The notes under the pieces are model-generated. The model saw nothing but the letters and a program-made list of their open reading frames with translations. It was not told the DNA's origin and made no database searches. Shown here piece after piece: positions 41,452 to 47,583 of a stretch of DNA of 48,738 nt. This DNA comes from a virus. A program made the translations under genes and the position numbers. Each line of letters opens with the position of its first letter. Positions within the stretch are counted from its first letter, which is position 1. The stretch spans positions 1 through 48,738 of IMG/VR virus record IMGVR_UViG_3300046652_000002; one strand, written 5' to 3'.

Positions 41452-41662
41452 CAGTAATCTCCTCCCATTTGCAACCTTTCATGCAATAACCGTATGCTGC
41501 CGAAAGAGTTTCCAGTATGTCATCTGCATCAATTTCACATTTGCTTGTGAACTTAACTTCATTCGGCAATCCAAGTGAAGATGCAGACAACGGACCATCT
41601 GGACCATCGTTGTCATCAGAAGTGTCCCACTCGATATCGAATGCACGATAACGCTTCGTCAT
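41429..41662 (-). CDS. Small acidic protein with RNA-leader control (77 aa)
   Basis: The protein begins MTKRYRAFDIEWDTSDDND and is acidic, with a helix EIDADDILETLSAAYGYCMKGC. No family is recognised. The ATG at 41662 is selected because TGGAG lies seven bases upstream, directly after a leader hairpin. An in-frame ATG at 41758 would begin inside the leader palindrome and has no ribosome site. It shares the CACCCCTGGAG element with the gene starting at 38779. Confidence 0.6.
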   Translation of the reverse strand: MTKRYRAFDIEWDTSDDNDGPDGPLSASSLGLPNEVKFTSKCEIDADDILETLSAAYGYCMKGCKWEEITDESSKDS

Positions 41663-41669
41663 GGTCTTT

Positions 41670-41765
41670 CTCCAGGGGTGATAGAGAGGAAACCGTGTCG
41701 GCCTACTGCTCCCCACTGTAAAGAAGAACAACAGCACGGTTTCCGCTCTATCATCCATGATAGAG
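41670..41765 (-). promoter_or_regulatory. Leader with mutually exclusive hairpins
   Basis: The sequence TGATAGAG occurs at 41679 and 41758, and its complement CTCTATCA at 41746. The middle copy can pair either with the adjacent copy (8-bp stem, TCCA loop, 41746-41765) or with the distant one as part of a 19-base stem (41679-41697 with 41735-41753, one mismatch). Only one can form at a time. The long form ends next to the ribosome site. This is the arrangement of a switch or attenuator. CACCCCTGGAG follows. Confidence 0.6.
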
Positions 41766-41773
41766 GGAACAGA

Positions 41774-42115
41774 CTACAACAGGGCATTCAGTTCGTCCAC
41801 GTTGATCGTGGCGTGCTTTCTGGCGTATGGCACAAGTTTGACACCGGCTTTTCGCAACTTGAACGCTAGTACCTTGACGCTAGAAACTGCCATCCCGGTC
41901 GCCTTAGCAAGATCGGCATAGCTAGTACAATCCTTATACGCCAAGACAAAATCCTGACTAGAAACCCGATTTTTCTTCGGATTCATTCCAGGTGGCACTG
42001 GTGGGTCTGTTTCATCGCCAACAACAGAAACGCCATCGACTGTATAATCGGTAGTCGCAATTGGAACAACCGACTCGCCCTCAACAACTTGACTACCACG
42101 ATTCTTTTTTGACAT
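41774..42115 (-). CDS. HTH regulator, paralogue of the 48285 gene (113 aa)
   Basis: The C-terminal 65 residues (SYADLAKATGMAVSSVKVLAFKLRKAGVKLVPYARKH) form an HTH that aligns with the protein at 48285-48542 (SVEELATATGLTKASCQCRANKLRKAGVPLPKYAKAK). The N-terminus is a disordered Val/Pro/Asp-rich extension with PPVPPG. The ATG at 42115 is used, as AGGAG precedes it by eight bases; an in-frame GTG at 42124 abuts the site. It is likely a DNA-binding regulator of the leftward arm. Confidence 0.65.
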   Translation of the reverse strand: MSKKNRGSQVVEGESVVPIATTDYTVDGVSVVGDETDPPVPPGMNPKKNRVSSQDFVLAYKDCTSYADLAKATGMAVSSVKVLAFKLRKAGVKLVPYARKHATINVDELNALL

Positions 42116-42126
42116 TCTCTTCACTC

Positions 42127-42345
42127 CTAAAAATTGACAACGGTTGCAGTGACGCCATGATGGGTGTACTCTAGCACTTCTGCACCCATCAGCCGCAAAA
42201 ACTCAACAAGAGTGTACGGCAATTTTCCACCTAGTTCGGCAGTCCTTAGACCGCTCTTGGGATTTACGAAAGAAATGTAAACCTCGGGAAAGTAACCCCT
42301 AAGAGCATTTACGATTTCAACTTGCTGGTATGGGTTTGTTATCAT
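42127..42345 (-). CDS. Small hypothetical protein (72 aa)
   Basis: The protein starts MITNPYQQVEIVNALRGYFPEVYISFVNPK and ends MGAEVLEYTHHGVTATVVNF: an alpha/beta mini-domain, unrecognised. The ATG overlaps the stop of the preceding gene (ATGA), which sets the start. It lies ahead of the HTH regulator. The function is unknown. Confidence 0.6.
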   Translation of the reverse strand: MITNPYQQVEIVNALRGYFPEVYISFVNPKSGLRTAELGGKLPYTLVEFLRLMGAEVLEYTHHGVTATVVNF

Positions 42346-42542
42346 CGGTGACAGTACCCCTCGTTGATAAGACTCATTGCAGTCCGACCATAGAAACCTT
42401 GTAAACACCAGGCGTGCCCGTTGTCGATCAGGTGTTGAAAACCGTCAATGATATCCTCTTTCGATAGCTCCCCACCCTCGAACGACATGATAAAGTCTAG
42501 CTCGTTCCAAGTCTTTTCATCTTGTTGTAGCGTGCTGTCCAT
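42342..42542 (-). CDS. DUF7417-like small protein (66 aa)
   Basis: The pattern IMSFEGGELSKEDIIDGFQHLIDNGHAWCLQGFYGRTAMSLI is a phage-associated family in which a short helix is followed by FQxLIDxGxAWxLQGxYGR; I associate it with DUF7417. It is a small alpha-helical protein of unknown role, often near regulator genes. ATG at 42542 overlaps the end of the preceding zinc protein by about 26 bases. Confidence 0.65.
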   Translation of the reverse strand: MDSTLQQDEKTWNELDFIMSFEGGELSKEDIIDGFQHLIDNGHAWCLQGFYGRTAMSLINEGYCHR

Positions 42543-42783
42543 GTTTGCTGTACCTCAATTCGCTGTGTCGGTGATAGCTTTGCTTCGGAATGATCGGATT
42601 CGGCCATTGAAAGTCATCAAGATGAGTCTTGTTGACGTGCATTGATGGCTTCCTTTGCAAGTCTTCCAACTTTACGCCTTTCGACTTGCTAATTGTTTTG
42701 CATGTCTCAGAGCAAAAGTCTTTGCTCTTCTCCGGCCTTTCTTTTTCCATTGGGCCAGTACAGATATCGCAGTAGCACTTCAT
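42517..42783 (-). CDS. Small zinc-finger protein (88 aa)
   Basis: CYCDICTGPM and later CSETCKT give four spaced cysteines of a zinc finger. The remainder is basic with DFQWPNPIIPKQSYHRHSELRYSK. The ATG at 42783 is preferred, with GGAGGG six bases upstream; an in-frame extension to 42834 would begin in the promoter leader. It is the first gene after the promoter at 42903-42930. Confidence 0.62.
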   Translation of the reverse strand: MKCYCDICTGPMEKERPEKSKDFCSETCKTISKSKGVKLEDLQRKPSMHVNKTHLDDFQWPNPIIPKQSYHRHSELRYSKHGQHATTR

Positions 42784-42902
42784 TGCAGTCCCTCCATTAA
42801 AACAGCAGGATAAACAGAATGAGCAACTCAACAACAGTCTCGGTCAAGTCGCACCCGTCTAAGTCACTGATTCCTGTAATGAAACTCCATTCTGACATAT
42901 CA

Positions 42903-42930
42903 ATCCTACAACTTTCTATCCGATTGTCAA
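42903..42930 (-). promoter_or_regulatory. Sigma-70 promoter for the middle of the leftward arm
   Basis: On the leftward strand TTGACA (42930-42925), a 16-base spacer and TAGGAT (42908-42903) lie in a 165-base gene-free gap, 120 bases upstream of the zinc-finger gene. Both boxes are close to consensus. It would drive the regulator, recombinase and probably the replication genes. Confidence 0.6.
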
Positions 42931-42948
42931 GTGATTACAACTGGATTT

Positions 42949-43161
42949 TCAATAGCCACGTTTGCAGCGAACCTCAAAATCGTTCATTGCGTTATCAATG
43001 GAACAACGATGATAGTGCACCCAATCGCAAGATTTCTCACATCCATCTGGAAAGTAAGCCCAAGTGACGTATTCATTTCCGTATCGTGCTAAAACAACAC
43101 AACCATCCCACATTAGAGGGGTGGCTCCGTTTCTTAGTCTAGGCGGGTCAATTCTCATGGT
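42949..43161 (-). CDS. Small hypothetical protein (70 aa)
   Basis: The protein starts MRIDPPRLRNGATPLMWDGCVVLARYGNEYVTWAYFPDG, with CEKSCDWVHYHRC Cys/His cluster and a basic C-terminus. The ATG at 43161 is preferred because GAGG is found nine bases upstream; a start at 43212 would add 17 residues without a site. No family is recognised. The Cys/His part could bind zinc. Confidence 0.5.
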   Translation of the reverse strand, partial: TMRIDPPRLRNGATPLMWDGCVVLARYGNEYVTWAYFPDGCEKSCDWVHYHRCSIDNAMNDFEVRCKRGY

Positions 43162-43226
43162 ATCAAACCTCAAACACGCCTTTCGGAACGCAACCTGAGC
43201 GATTCTACACATGCCATTTTGGCAGT

Positions 43227-43451
43227 CTATAGCTTTGCATCCAGATAATCTGTTATGCCCTGTTCTTTCGCTACAACACGCAACGCTTGCTTCACTTGGG
43301 GATAGCAATATGGATTGCTATGCTTGTCGCAACCGGTCGCCCAGCGGAGCAACTCAAGCAACGCTTCATACACTTCTTTCTTATTCGGTTTACTTCTTTC
43401 TACAGCGTCACGGACTGCCTTCGCACTAGCAACATAATCTATTTTATTCAT
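43227..43451 (-). CDS. Small hypothetical helical protein (74 aa)
   Basis: A helical protein (IDYVASAKAVRDAVERSKPNKKEVYEALLELLRWATGC) with a C-terminal YPQVKQALRVVAKEQGITDYLDAKL. Two Cys and a Gly-rich turn are present. The ATG overlaps the end of the preceding gene by eight bases. Unrecognised; likely an early protein. Confidence 0.6.
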   Translation of the reverse strand: MNKIDYVASAKAVRDAVERSKPNKKEVYEALLELLRWATGCDKHSNPYCYPQVKQALRVVAKEQGITDYLDAKL

Positions 43452-44097
43452 TTTCGCTGTCCTTTACCCAAACAGAAAATCCGATATCGAATTGTCCAGT
43501 GTAGTCAAGCTTGAAGATGTATCTTTCGTGGCCCAACTCTGCAACGAGTTTCTTCGCTATCTTTTTGGGGTCTGCATTCTGCCCCTCATGCCAACCTGCT
43601 TCATGGTCGCCTGAGTACAGTTGATATCCATATTTCGTCAAGTCTATATCAAGTGTAACTGCACGATTAGGATTTCCCTCACATAATTCCAGATACCACT
43701 CTGGATTTTTCTTTATGCAATCACCGCATGATATCTCGCCGCTGTATTCTGCATAGTATGCTTGCCAACTGTAACTGTCCGGTTGACAGCGGACTGCTTT
43801 GTTGCATTCCCCGCAGATATACCATTCATCTTCCAACTCGCAACTATATCCCATCTTCTCAAGCAACACTCTCAACCGTGGCATCGTTTCGTCTGTAGTT
43901 GTATACCGATGGGTTTCTGGGTCATAGTGCGACCGACTATTCCAGTTTGCTAGAGCAACGGGCTTATCGTCGTATCCTGGCTCGGAGCAACCGTCTGTAA
44001 ACTGGATATCATATCCCATCTTCTCTGCTATATCGCAGATAACTTGCAACCGACTCCGCGTAACATGCTCTGTGTCAATGAGGTTTAGCTGTGTCAT
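43444..44097 (-). CDS. Large early protein with zinc-ribbon-like centre (217 aa)
   Basis: The centre has ICGECNKAVRC and SCGDCIKKN, spaced Cys pairs of a treble-clef or ribbon. The N-terminus (VTRSRLQVICDIAEKMGYDIQFTDGCS) is alpha/beta, and the C-terminus is acidic. No enzyme motif is seen. It has a good GGAGG ribosome site and its ATG overlaps the stop of the 37-residue frame (44094-44207). It also contains GTCGGTTGC at 44046-44054, the repeat of the surrounding region. Confidence 0.65.
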   Translation of the reverse strand: MTQLNLIDTEHVTRSRLQVICDIAEKMGYDIQFTDGCSEPGYDDKPVALANWNSRSHYDPETHRYTTTDETMPRLRVLLEKMGYSCELEDEWYICGECNKAVRCQPDSYSWQAYYAEYSGEISCGDCIKKNPEWYLELCEGNPNRAVTLDIDLTKYGYQLYSGDHEAGWHEGQNADPKKIAKKLVAELGHERYIFKLDYTGQFDIGFSVWVKDSENE

Positions 44098-44207
44098 TGT
44101 GCAACCCTCCGATAAAGCTTACAACATTCTACTGATAAGTCAACTCCCATCCCGTAGATAATGCCCTGCGGGATGTGACGATTGTACGCTTGAGGCATAT
44201 TCCGCAT
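44094..44207 (-). CDS. Candidate 37-residue early peptide
   Basis: An open frame starting ATG 44207 fills a 130-base gap and its TGA overlaps the ATG of the 217-residue gene (ATGA). The peptide reads MRNMPQAYNRHIPQGI ... LSVECCKLYRRVAQ: basic, with a Cys pair. A second ATG at 44198 is possible. The GTCGGTTGC repeat is directly upstream and no ordinary ribosome site is present. A 7-bp hairpin (CATCCCG/CGGGATG) lies within it. The case rests on coupling only. Confidence 0.42.
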   Translation of the reverse strand: MRNMPQAYNRHIPQGIIYGMGVDLSVECCKLYRRVAQ

Positions 44208-44229
44208 AGCAACCGACTATTGCAACATA

Positions 44230-44433
44230 CTATTCACACACCACCATCATAAGCAGTTCTTCCGCACCGTATACTGACGGCTGTCCGCACTCATCGCAAG
44301 TGTACTTGCGGGCGTCAGGTTCGCAACCCGACTGCTCGTTTCCGCATTCCGTGCAGTAGCCGAGATATTCTCCACTCTCGATAGCTTCCATCAATTCATC
44401 CAAGTTTGGCAACACTCTTGCAAGTTTCGACAT
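44230..44433 (-). CDS. Small zinc-ribbon early protein (67 aa)
   Basis: CTECGNEQSGCEPDARKYTCDEC gives two CxxC pairs in a zinc ribbon, then a C-terminal EELLMMVVCE. The ATG at 44433 follows GAAAGGGAAATGCT, the ribosome site of the early leader type. An in-frame start at 44457 lies in the leader. It is likely a regulator or host-takeover protein; no family is recognised. Confidence 0.6.
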   Translation of the reverse strand: MSKLARVLPNLDELMEAIESGEYLGYCTECGNEQSGCEPDARKYTCDECGQPSVYGAEELLMMVVCE

Positions 44434-44461
44434 AGCATTTCCCTTTCGCGTTAGCAACCGA

Positions 44462-44659
44462 CTATTCCCTGTGATGCCGATAAATTACCCAACTCTCGTC
44501 ACGGTCGTAACCCTCCAACCTAATAGTATCATAATAGGTGCCATAATCGCCCTTTATGATATCATCGAAAGCTTTGCTTGCAACCGACAAACCAGTGCAG
44601 GAGTGCAATATCGTGCAGCCCTCATAATTCGTGCAACCGGAAATGATGTAAACAGGCAT
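44462..44659 (-). CDS. Small hypothetical early protein (65 aa)
   Basis: An alpha/beta protein (MPVYIISGCTNYEGCTILHSCTGLSVASKAFDDIIKGDYGTYYDTI) with three Cys. The ATG at 44659 has a GGGGG ribosome site. Its coding sequence contains the GTCGGTTGC repeat (44580-44588). The family is unknown. Confidence 0.6.
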   Translation of the reverse strand: MPVYIISGCTNYEGCTILHSCTGLSVASKAFDDIIKGDYGTYYDTIRLEGYDRDESWVIYRHHRE

Positions 44660-44668
44660 TGCAACCCC

Positions 44669-44986
44669 CTATTCTGCCCTGATAAAATCGACATTGGTTT
44701 GTTGGTACTCGAAATAGATACTTTCCTGACGCAAGATGATAGCAACCGACTTGGCCCACTCCCTTAGTCGATTCAGCAAGCTATCGTCGCATACCACGAA
44801 AACGGGCGTACAGTCGTCGTGAGCGATATCTCCGCTGTCCATTGTGTAGCATCCATGCACAATCCCGCCGACTGTGTAGCCCCCTGTAATCTCGCGTAGA
44901 GAATTGAGAATACAGACAAGCTTGGATTGCCCAATTGGCAATCCGCTGTTGTAGTTACACGGCAACAACACATTGATTCTCAACAT
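44669..44986 (-). CDS. Hypothetical early protein (105 aa)
   Basis: An alpha/beta protein beginning MLRINVLLPCNYNSGLPIGQSKLVCILNSLREITGGYTVGG, with an acidic C-terminal end. No family is recognised. GAGGGGATT is the ribosome site. GTCGGTTGC lies inside the coding sequence (44742-44750). It overlaps the upstream zinc-ribbon gene by about 30 bases. Confidence 0.6.
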   Translation of the reverse strand: MLRINVLLPCNYNSGLPIGQSKLVCILNSLREITGGYTVGGIVHGCYTMDSGDIAHDDCTPVFVVCDDSLLNRLREWAKSVAIILRQESIYFEYQQTNVDFIRAE

Positions 44987-45113
44987 AATCCCCTCCCTCT
45001 TCTAGTTCCATTGTGCAATCACAATCTGGACACACTGGCCCATTGGGGCCAGTGTAATCGTAGTAGTACCATTCTGCATATCCGCAAAGCGGACATTCCC
45101 ATTCCCCTAGCAT
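44955..45113 (-). CDS. Rubredoxin-like zinc ribbon (52 aa)
   Basis: CPLCGYAEW ... VCPDCDC is the two-knuckle zinc ribbon of rubredoxin-like or early-phage regulators. An acidic tail (MELEEGGDYVENQC) follows. The ATG at 45113 follows AAGGGGATTATC, the shared early leader; an in-frame extension to 45248 overlaps the neighbour. Length 52 is normal for a one-ribbon protein. Confidence 0.65.
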   Translation of the reverse strand: MLGEWECPLCGYAEWYYYDYTGPNGPVCPDCDCTMELEEGGDYVENQCVVAV

Positions 45114-45123
45114 GATAATCCCC

Positions 45124-45318
45124 TTACGCATGTTGTGAGAGAATACGCTCATTGCATCTTGCCATGTTGTCGAGCATGGCCGTTTGTCGCAAGTCGTATT
45201 CCATGTTGTAGTATCGCTGGTGCTGCCCTGCCCAAAATCGAAACTCACAATCTGTCTTAGCTGTCATCATTAGTCGAAACGATTTCGCAACCATTATCAA
45301 CGCAGTTTGATGTGACAT
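45124..45318 (-). CDS. Small hypothetical early protein (64 aa)
   Basis: The protein begins MSHQTALIMVAKSFRLMMTAKTDCEFRFWAGQHQRYYNMEYDL: helical, with aromatic/basic residues and one Cys pair. The ATG at 45318 follows GAAAGGGGACCGTGCT; an in-frame start at 45348 lies in the leader. No family is recognised. Confidence 0.55.
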   Translation of the reverse strand: MSHQTALIMVAKSFRLMMTAKTDCEFRFWAGQHQRYYNMEYDLRQTAMLDNMARCNERILSQHA

Positions 45319-45344
45319 AGCACGGTCCCCTTTCGTGTTGTGTG

Positions 45345-45503
45345 TCAAGATCGGTTACTAAATACAGTTCGGCAGTCATGCGTATCGTACACATAACATG
45401 CCATTGTAAGCTTGCAGCATAATCGGATAGCTTCCCCGCATGACGATAAGCTTGCGATACGCTTATGCCCATTTTCTACGCTGATAATCGAATAACGCAG
45501 CAT
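45345..45503 (-). CDS. Small hypothetical early protein (52 aa)
   Basis: The protein begins MLRYSIISVENGHKRIASLSSCGEAIRLCCKLTMACYVYD, with four Cys/His-rich positions and a helix. The ATG at 45503 follows the clearest form of the early leader, GAAAGGGGATTATC. It sits directly downstream of the promoter at 45539-45566. An overlapping frame at 45257-45472 on the same strand is rejected. Confidence 0.55.
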   Translation of the reverse strand: MLRYSIISVENGHKRIASLSSCGEAIRLCCKLTMACYVYDTHDCRTVFSNRS

Positions 45504-45538
45504 GATAATCCCCTTTCGGTGTTGTGTGTCCCCAGTGA

Positions 45539-45566
45539 AGTATAACACATTGTAGCATGATAGCAA
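45539..45566 (-). promoter_or_regulatory. Sigma-70 promoter of the small early genes
   Basis: On the leftward strand TTGCTA (45566-45561), a 16-base spacer and TATACT (45544-45539) lie in the gap after the twin hairpins. A TACAAT also lies nearby as an alternative -10. It restarts transcription after the terminator at 45565-45599. Confidence 0.55.
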
Positions 45567-45623
45567 ATGAAAATAGTCCCCACAGTCGAGCGGGGACTAA
45601 AGCTTACGTTATCGTCGTAAGCT
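45565..45623 (-). terminator. Twin hairpins including a leftward terminator
   Basis: Two perfect 8-bp stems lie in tandem: TAGTCCCC/GGGGACTA at 45574-45599 and AGCTTACG/CGTAAGCT at 45601-45623. Leftward, the TAGTCCCC stem is followed by TATTTTCATTT, a fair T-rich tail. It follows the second copy of the duplicated early gene, and an equivalent pair follows the first copy at 45951-45995. Confidence 0.7.
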
Positions 45624-45631
45624 ACGGGGGA

Positions 45632-45907
45632 TTATCGGTTTTTCCACTCTTCCCCGTCGATATCGCTTTCTGGACGATTACGGGTGATGATATCGTCGAT
45701 AGTGTCGCAATCGTCGATTTTCGTGATATGCTTGCGAAATTCCACTTCGGCAATTATCACCTTAAGGCAATCTTGCAGTTTCCTTGCGTCCAATTCGCCG
45801 TATGTTGGCCCCCGTTCAAGCATGCGGATAAGATCAGATTTCGATTCGGCAAGCTTGCTCCACGCTTGCTCCCTCTCGTGTCTTAGTACCGTCTCTTTCT
45901 GTGTCAT
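45632..45907 (-). CDS. Duplicated early protein, copy 2 (91 aa)
   Basis: The protein begins MTQKETVLRHEREQAW and continues with KSDLIRMLERGP, then KLQDCLKVIIAEVEFRKH, an acidic end DIDGEEWKNR. The pattern (helix, GP-turn, helix, E[FY]RKH) is shared with the 118-residue copy at 46008-46364. AAGGGGAAACATC precedes the ATG at 45907. No known function. A twin-hairpin element follows the stop. Confidence 0.62.
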   Translation of the reverse strand: MTQKETVLRHEREQAWSKLAESKSDLIRMLERGPTYGELDARKLQDCLKVIIAEVEFRKHITKIDDCDTIDDIITRNRPESDIDGEEWKNR

Positions 45908-45950
45908 GATGTTTCCCCTTGCGTTAGTATGTTGTTTCGATTCCCCGGAT

Positions 45951-45995
45951 AGCCCCACTTCACTAGGGGCTATTTCGACCGATAGCGAATCGGTC
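45951..45995 (-). other. Twin hairpins after duplicated early gene copy 1
   Basis: AGCCCC at 45951-45956 pairs with GGGGCT at 45966-45971, and GACCGAT at 45977-45983 with ATCGGTC at 45989-45995 (perfect 7 bp, five-base loop). The order and sizes mirror those at 45574-45623 after copy 2, though the sequences differ. They may be attenuators or RNA processing sites. Confidence 0.6.
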
Positions 45996-46007
45996 TCATC
46001 GGCGGGG

Positions 46008-46364
46008 CTAGTCGTCCGTCTCATCATCCCACGGGGCGTCGTCGTCGTCGTCATGCGGATTATCTCCGCTGGTCAATTCTCGGAGCAAATCGGCCATTCC
46101 GCTCTCTGCTTGTTCTTTGCGGAAGTCGTTCAAATCAATTCCCAACGCTTCCGCCATTTCACGCGGGTTCGCGGGGCATTGTGTGTCGTTTTCATGCTTG
46201 CGGTACTCGCATTCGCCCAGAAGCATGGCGACTGCATTCTGAAACAATTGTAGGTCGCAATCGCTCTGTGGCCCACAGATCAGAAGCTTGAGAAAATCGG
46301 ATTCATGCTCAGTCGCTAAATCATACGCTTTCTCACGAATTACCTTAACTTTACTGGTCAACAT
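46008..46364 (-). CDS. Duplicated early protein, copy 1 (118 aa)
   Basis: The protein begins MLTSKVKVIREKAYDLATEHESDFLKLLICGPQ, with LFQNAVAMLLGECEYRKHEND and an acidic C-terminal extension ending DDDDDAPWDDETDD. It is the first gene after the main leftward promoter. AAGGGGAAACATC precedes the ATG at 46364, as for copy 2. The acidic tail recalls DNA mimics or host RNA-polymerase-binding phage proteins, but that is inference. Confidence 0.65.
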   Translation of the reverse strand: MLTSKVKVIREKAYDLATEHESDFLKLLICGPQSDCDLQLFQNAVAMLLGECEYRKHENDTQCPANPREMAEALGIDLNDFRKEQAESGMADLLRELTSGDNPHDDDDDAPWDDETDD

Positions 46365-46450
46365 GATGTTTCCCCTTGCTTTAGTGTTGTGTTGTAAACC
46401 CCTCGATTCTCCACACTTCCCCGCTGATGTTGTTTCCCCCTTTCGATTAA

Positions 46451-46478
46451 AGCATACATCATTGTCGAGTAAAGTCAA
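46451..46478 (-). promoter_or_regulatory. Main leftward promoter of the early/replication arm
   Basis: On the leftward strand TTGACT (46478-46473), a 16-base spacer and TATGCT (46456-46451) precede the first early gene by about 80 bases. A perfect 19-base palindrome, GACCATATACTATATGGTC, lies at 46491-46509, 13 bases upstream of the -35 box: a probable operator. Confidence 0.65.
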
Positions 46479-46490
46479 ATTGGAATTGTT

Positions 46491-46509
46491 GACCATATAC
46501 TATATGGTC
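46491..46509. promoter_or_regulatory. 19-base perfect palindrome, candidate operator
   Basis: GACCATATACTATATGGTC has nine-base arms with one centre base. It lies just upstream of the -35 box of the main leftward promoter and could be an activator or repressor site, possibly for the HTH proteins at 41774 or 48285. Confidence 0.6.
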
Positions 46510-46713
46510 GCAAGATCGGTCGATTTCGCAGGTCTCAGAATACGACCTGACCGCTCGGAACGCTTCAGCGACGCTGCTAGAGTGTCGCCATTGTGGGGGA
46601 TCACTTGTATGCTGAGTCGTCATGACCACTACCTGTAGTGGACACCCATTGTGATGGTACAAGATATGGTGTTCGATAGGCTATGGCATACAAGCTGTGG
46701 GGGCTAACTACGC

Positions 46714-46732
46714 ATCGTGCAAATTGCACGAT
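46714..46732. promoter_or_regulatory. 19-base perfect palindrome in the control region
   Basis: ATCGTGCAAATTGCACGAT has nine-base arms around one A. It has the same size as the palindrome at 46491 but a different sequence, implying a separate regulator or a replication-protein site. ATCAGCA direct repeats lie 20 bases downstream (46750-46768). Confidence 0.6.
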
Positions 46733-47548
46733 TCCGCATTAGAATGCAGATCAGCAAATCAGCAGATCAAACACGCGGACAAAACCGGGTCGATTATGGC
46801 CACTATGTAGCCCATTGCTTATAGATAGAATAATTGCAACGAATAAAGGGGGCCCCAAACCCCGATAATCAGAACGACCCCACCCCGTCGATCCGAAGAC
46901 GCCAGTGATAGTAGCCCCCCTCCGCCTATTCGTCACTTTCAAAACCCCACCTTTGCTAAGGTACTACTTACGGGCTATCCAATAAGGTGTCAGATTCGAG
47001 AGCTTGAAATAGAGTCCCCCATTAGAGTATAGAACAGAATAGAATTATAGAAGTGTTGTAGAATCGACTAGAAGATTCAAGAAGCAATTTGAGGAGCATC
47101 TTGAAAGTATTATCTCGTTACGCACTAACGACTTAGATAATGATTCTATGCTGTCAATCTGCCTACAATCAAGGAAAAATCAAGGTTAGGATAAAAGAAA
47201 AAAGATACCTTTTTATTGTCACAGTATAACTCTATATCAAATCCCCAGAAAATTCAAATCCCCTTGAAAGTACAACAGTTCTAGTGAGATAACTCTTTTT
47301 TCTAATAATAATATATATATAATATATATATAAAACCCTTACCCATAAGCACTTACGTCCGATCCCGATATAATACTTATCTAACTGAAACATTGTACTC
47401 GGCCATCTTGAAAGTATCTGAAAGTACTGAACGCATCGCTCAACACCTTTGGGTGGTATGTCTTTTTGGTGCTGACCGATCCGACCTCCCAGAGTGGTTT
47501 TCGATATTGGACAGCTAGCCAAGTACAACTGTACTGGAAGGAATTCAC

Positions 47549-47583
47549 TTGACGATATTTCGTCACTACGGTAGAATGGGATT
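47549..47583 (+). promoter_or_regulatory. Rightward early promoter, predicted leaderless
   Basis: TTGACG at 47549-47554, 17 bases and TAGAAT at 47572-47577 are followed only six bases later by the ATG at 47584, so the transcript is expected to begin at the start codon. It is the divergent partner of the main leftward promoter and starts the short rightward regulatory group. Confidence 0.62.

Larger units (their letters stand above)
46479..47548. other. Gene-free control region with palindromes and AT-rich tract
   Basis: This stretch of about 1.1 kb separates the two divergent arms and holds no convincing gene. I see perfect palindromes at 46491-46509 and 46714-46732 (ATCGTGCAAATTGCACGAT), CCACTAC/GTAGTGG at 46626-46641, a hairpin at 47109-47141, and an alternating AT tract at about 47301-47334. 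GAAAGTA elements recur at 47104, 47266, 47411 and 47420. A weak rightward promoter (TTGAAA 47004, TATAGA 47028) is possible. This is the best candidate for the origin and early operators. Confidence 0.6.

Noticed and set aside
42819-43067. Rightward 82-codon frame near the promoter at 42903
   Set aside because: It covers the leftward promoter and opposes the small Cys/His gene; no coding character.
44046-44750. CRISPR-like array from the repeated nine-mers
   Set aside because: Copies are short, unevenly spaced, partly inside genes and lack spacer structure or cas genes; the Cas4-like nuclease is part of a phage recombination set.
45257-45472. Leftward 71-codon frame
   Set aside because: It overlaps two early genes that both have the characteristic leader; this frame has none.
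46751-46942. Leftward 63-codon frame within the control region
   Set aside because: No ribosome site, no coding pattern, and it includes GC-rich simple sequence.
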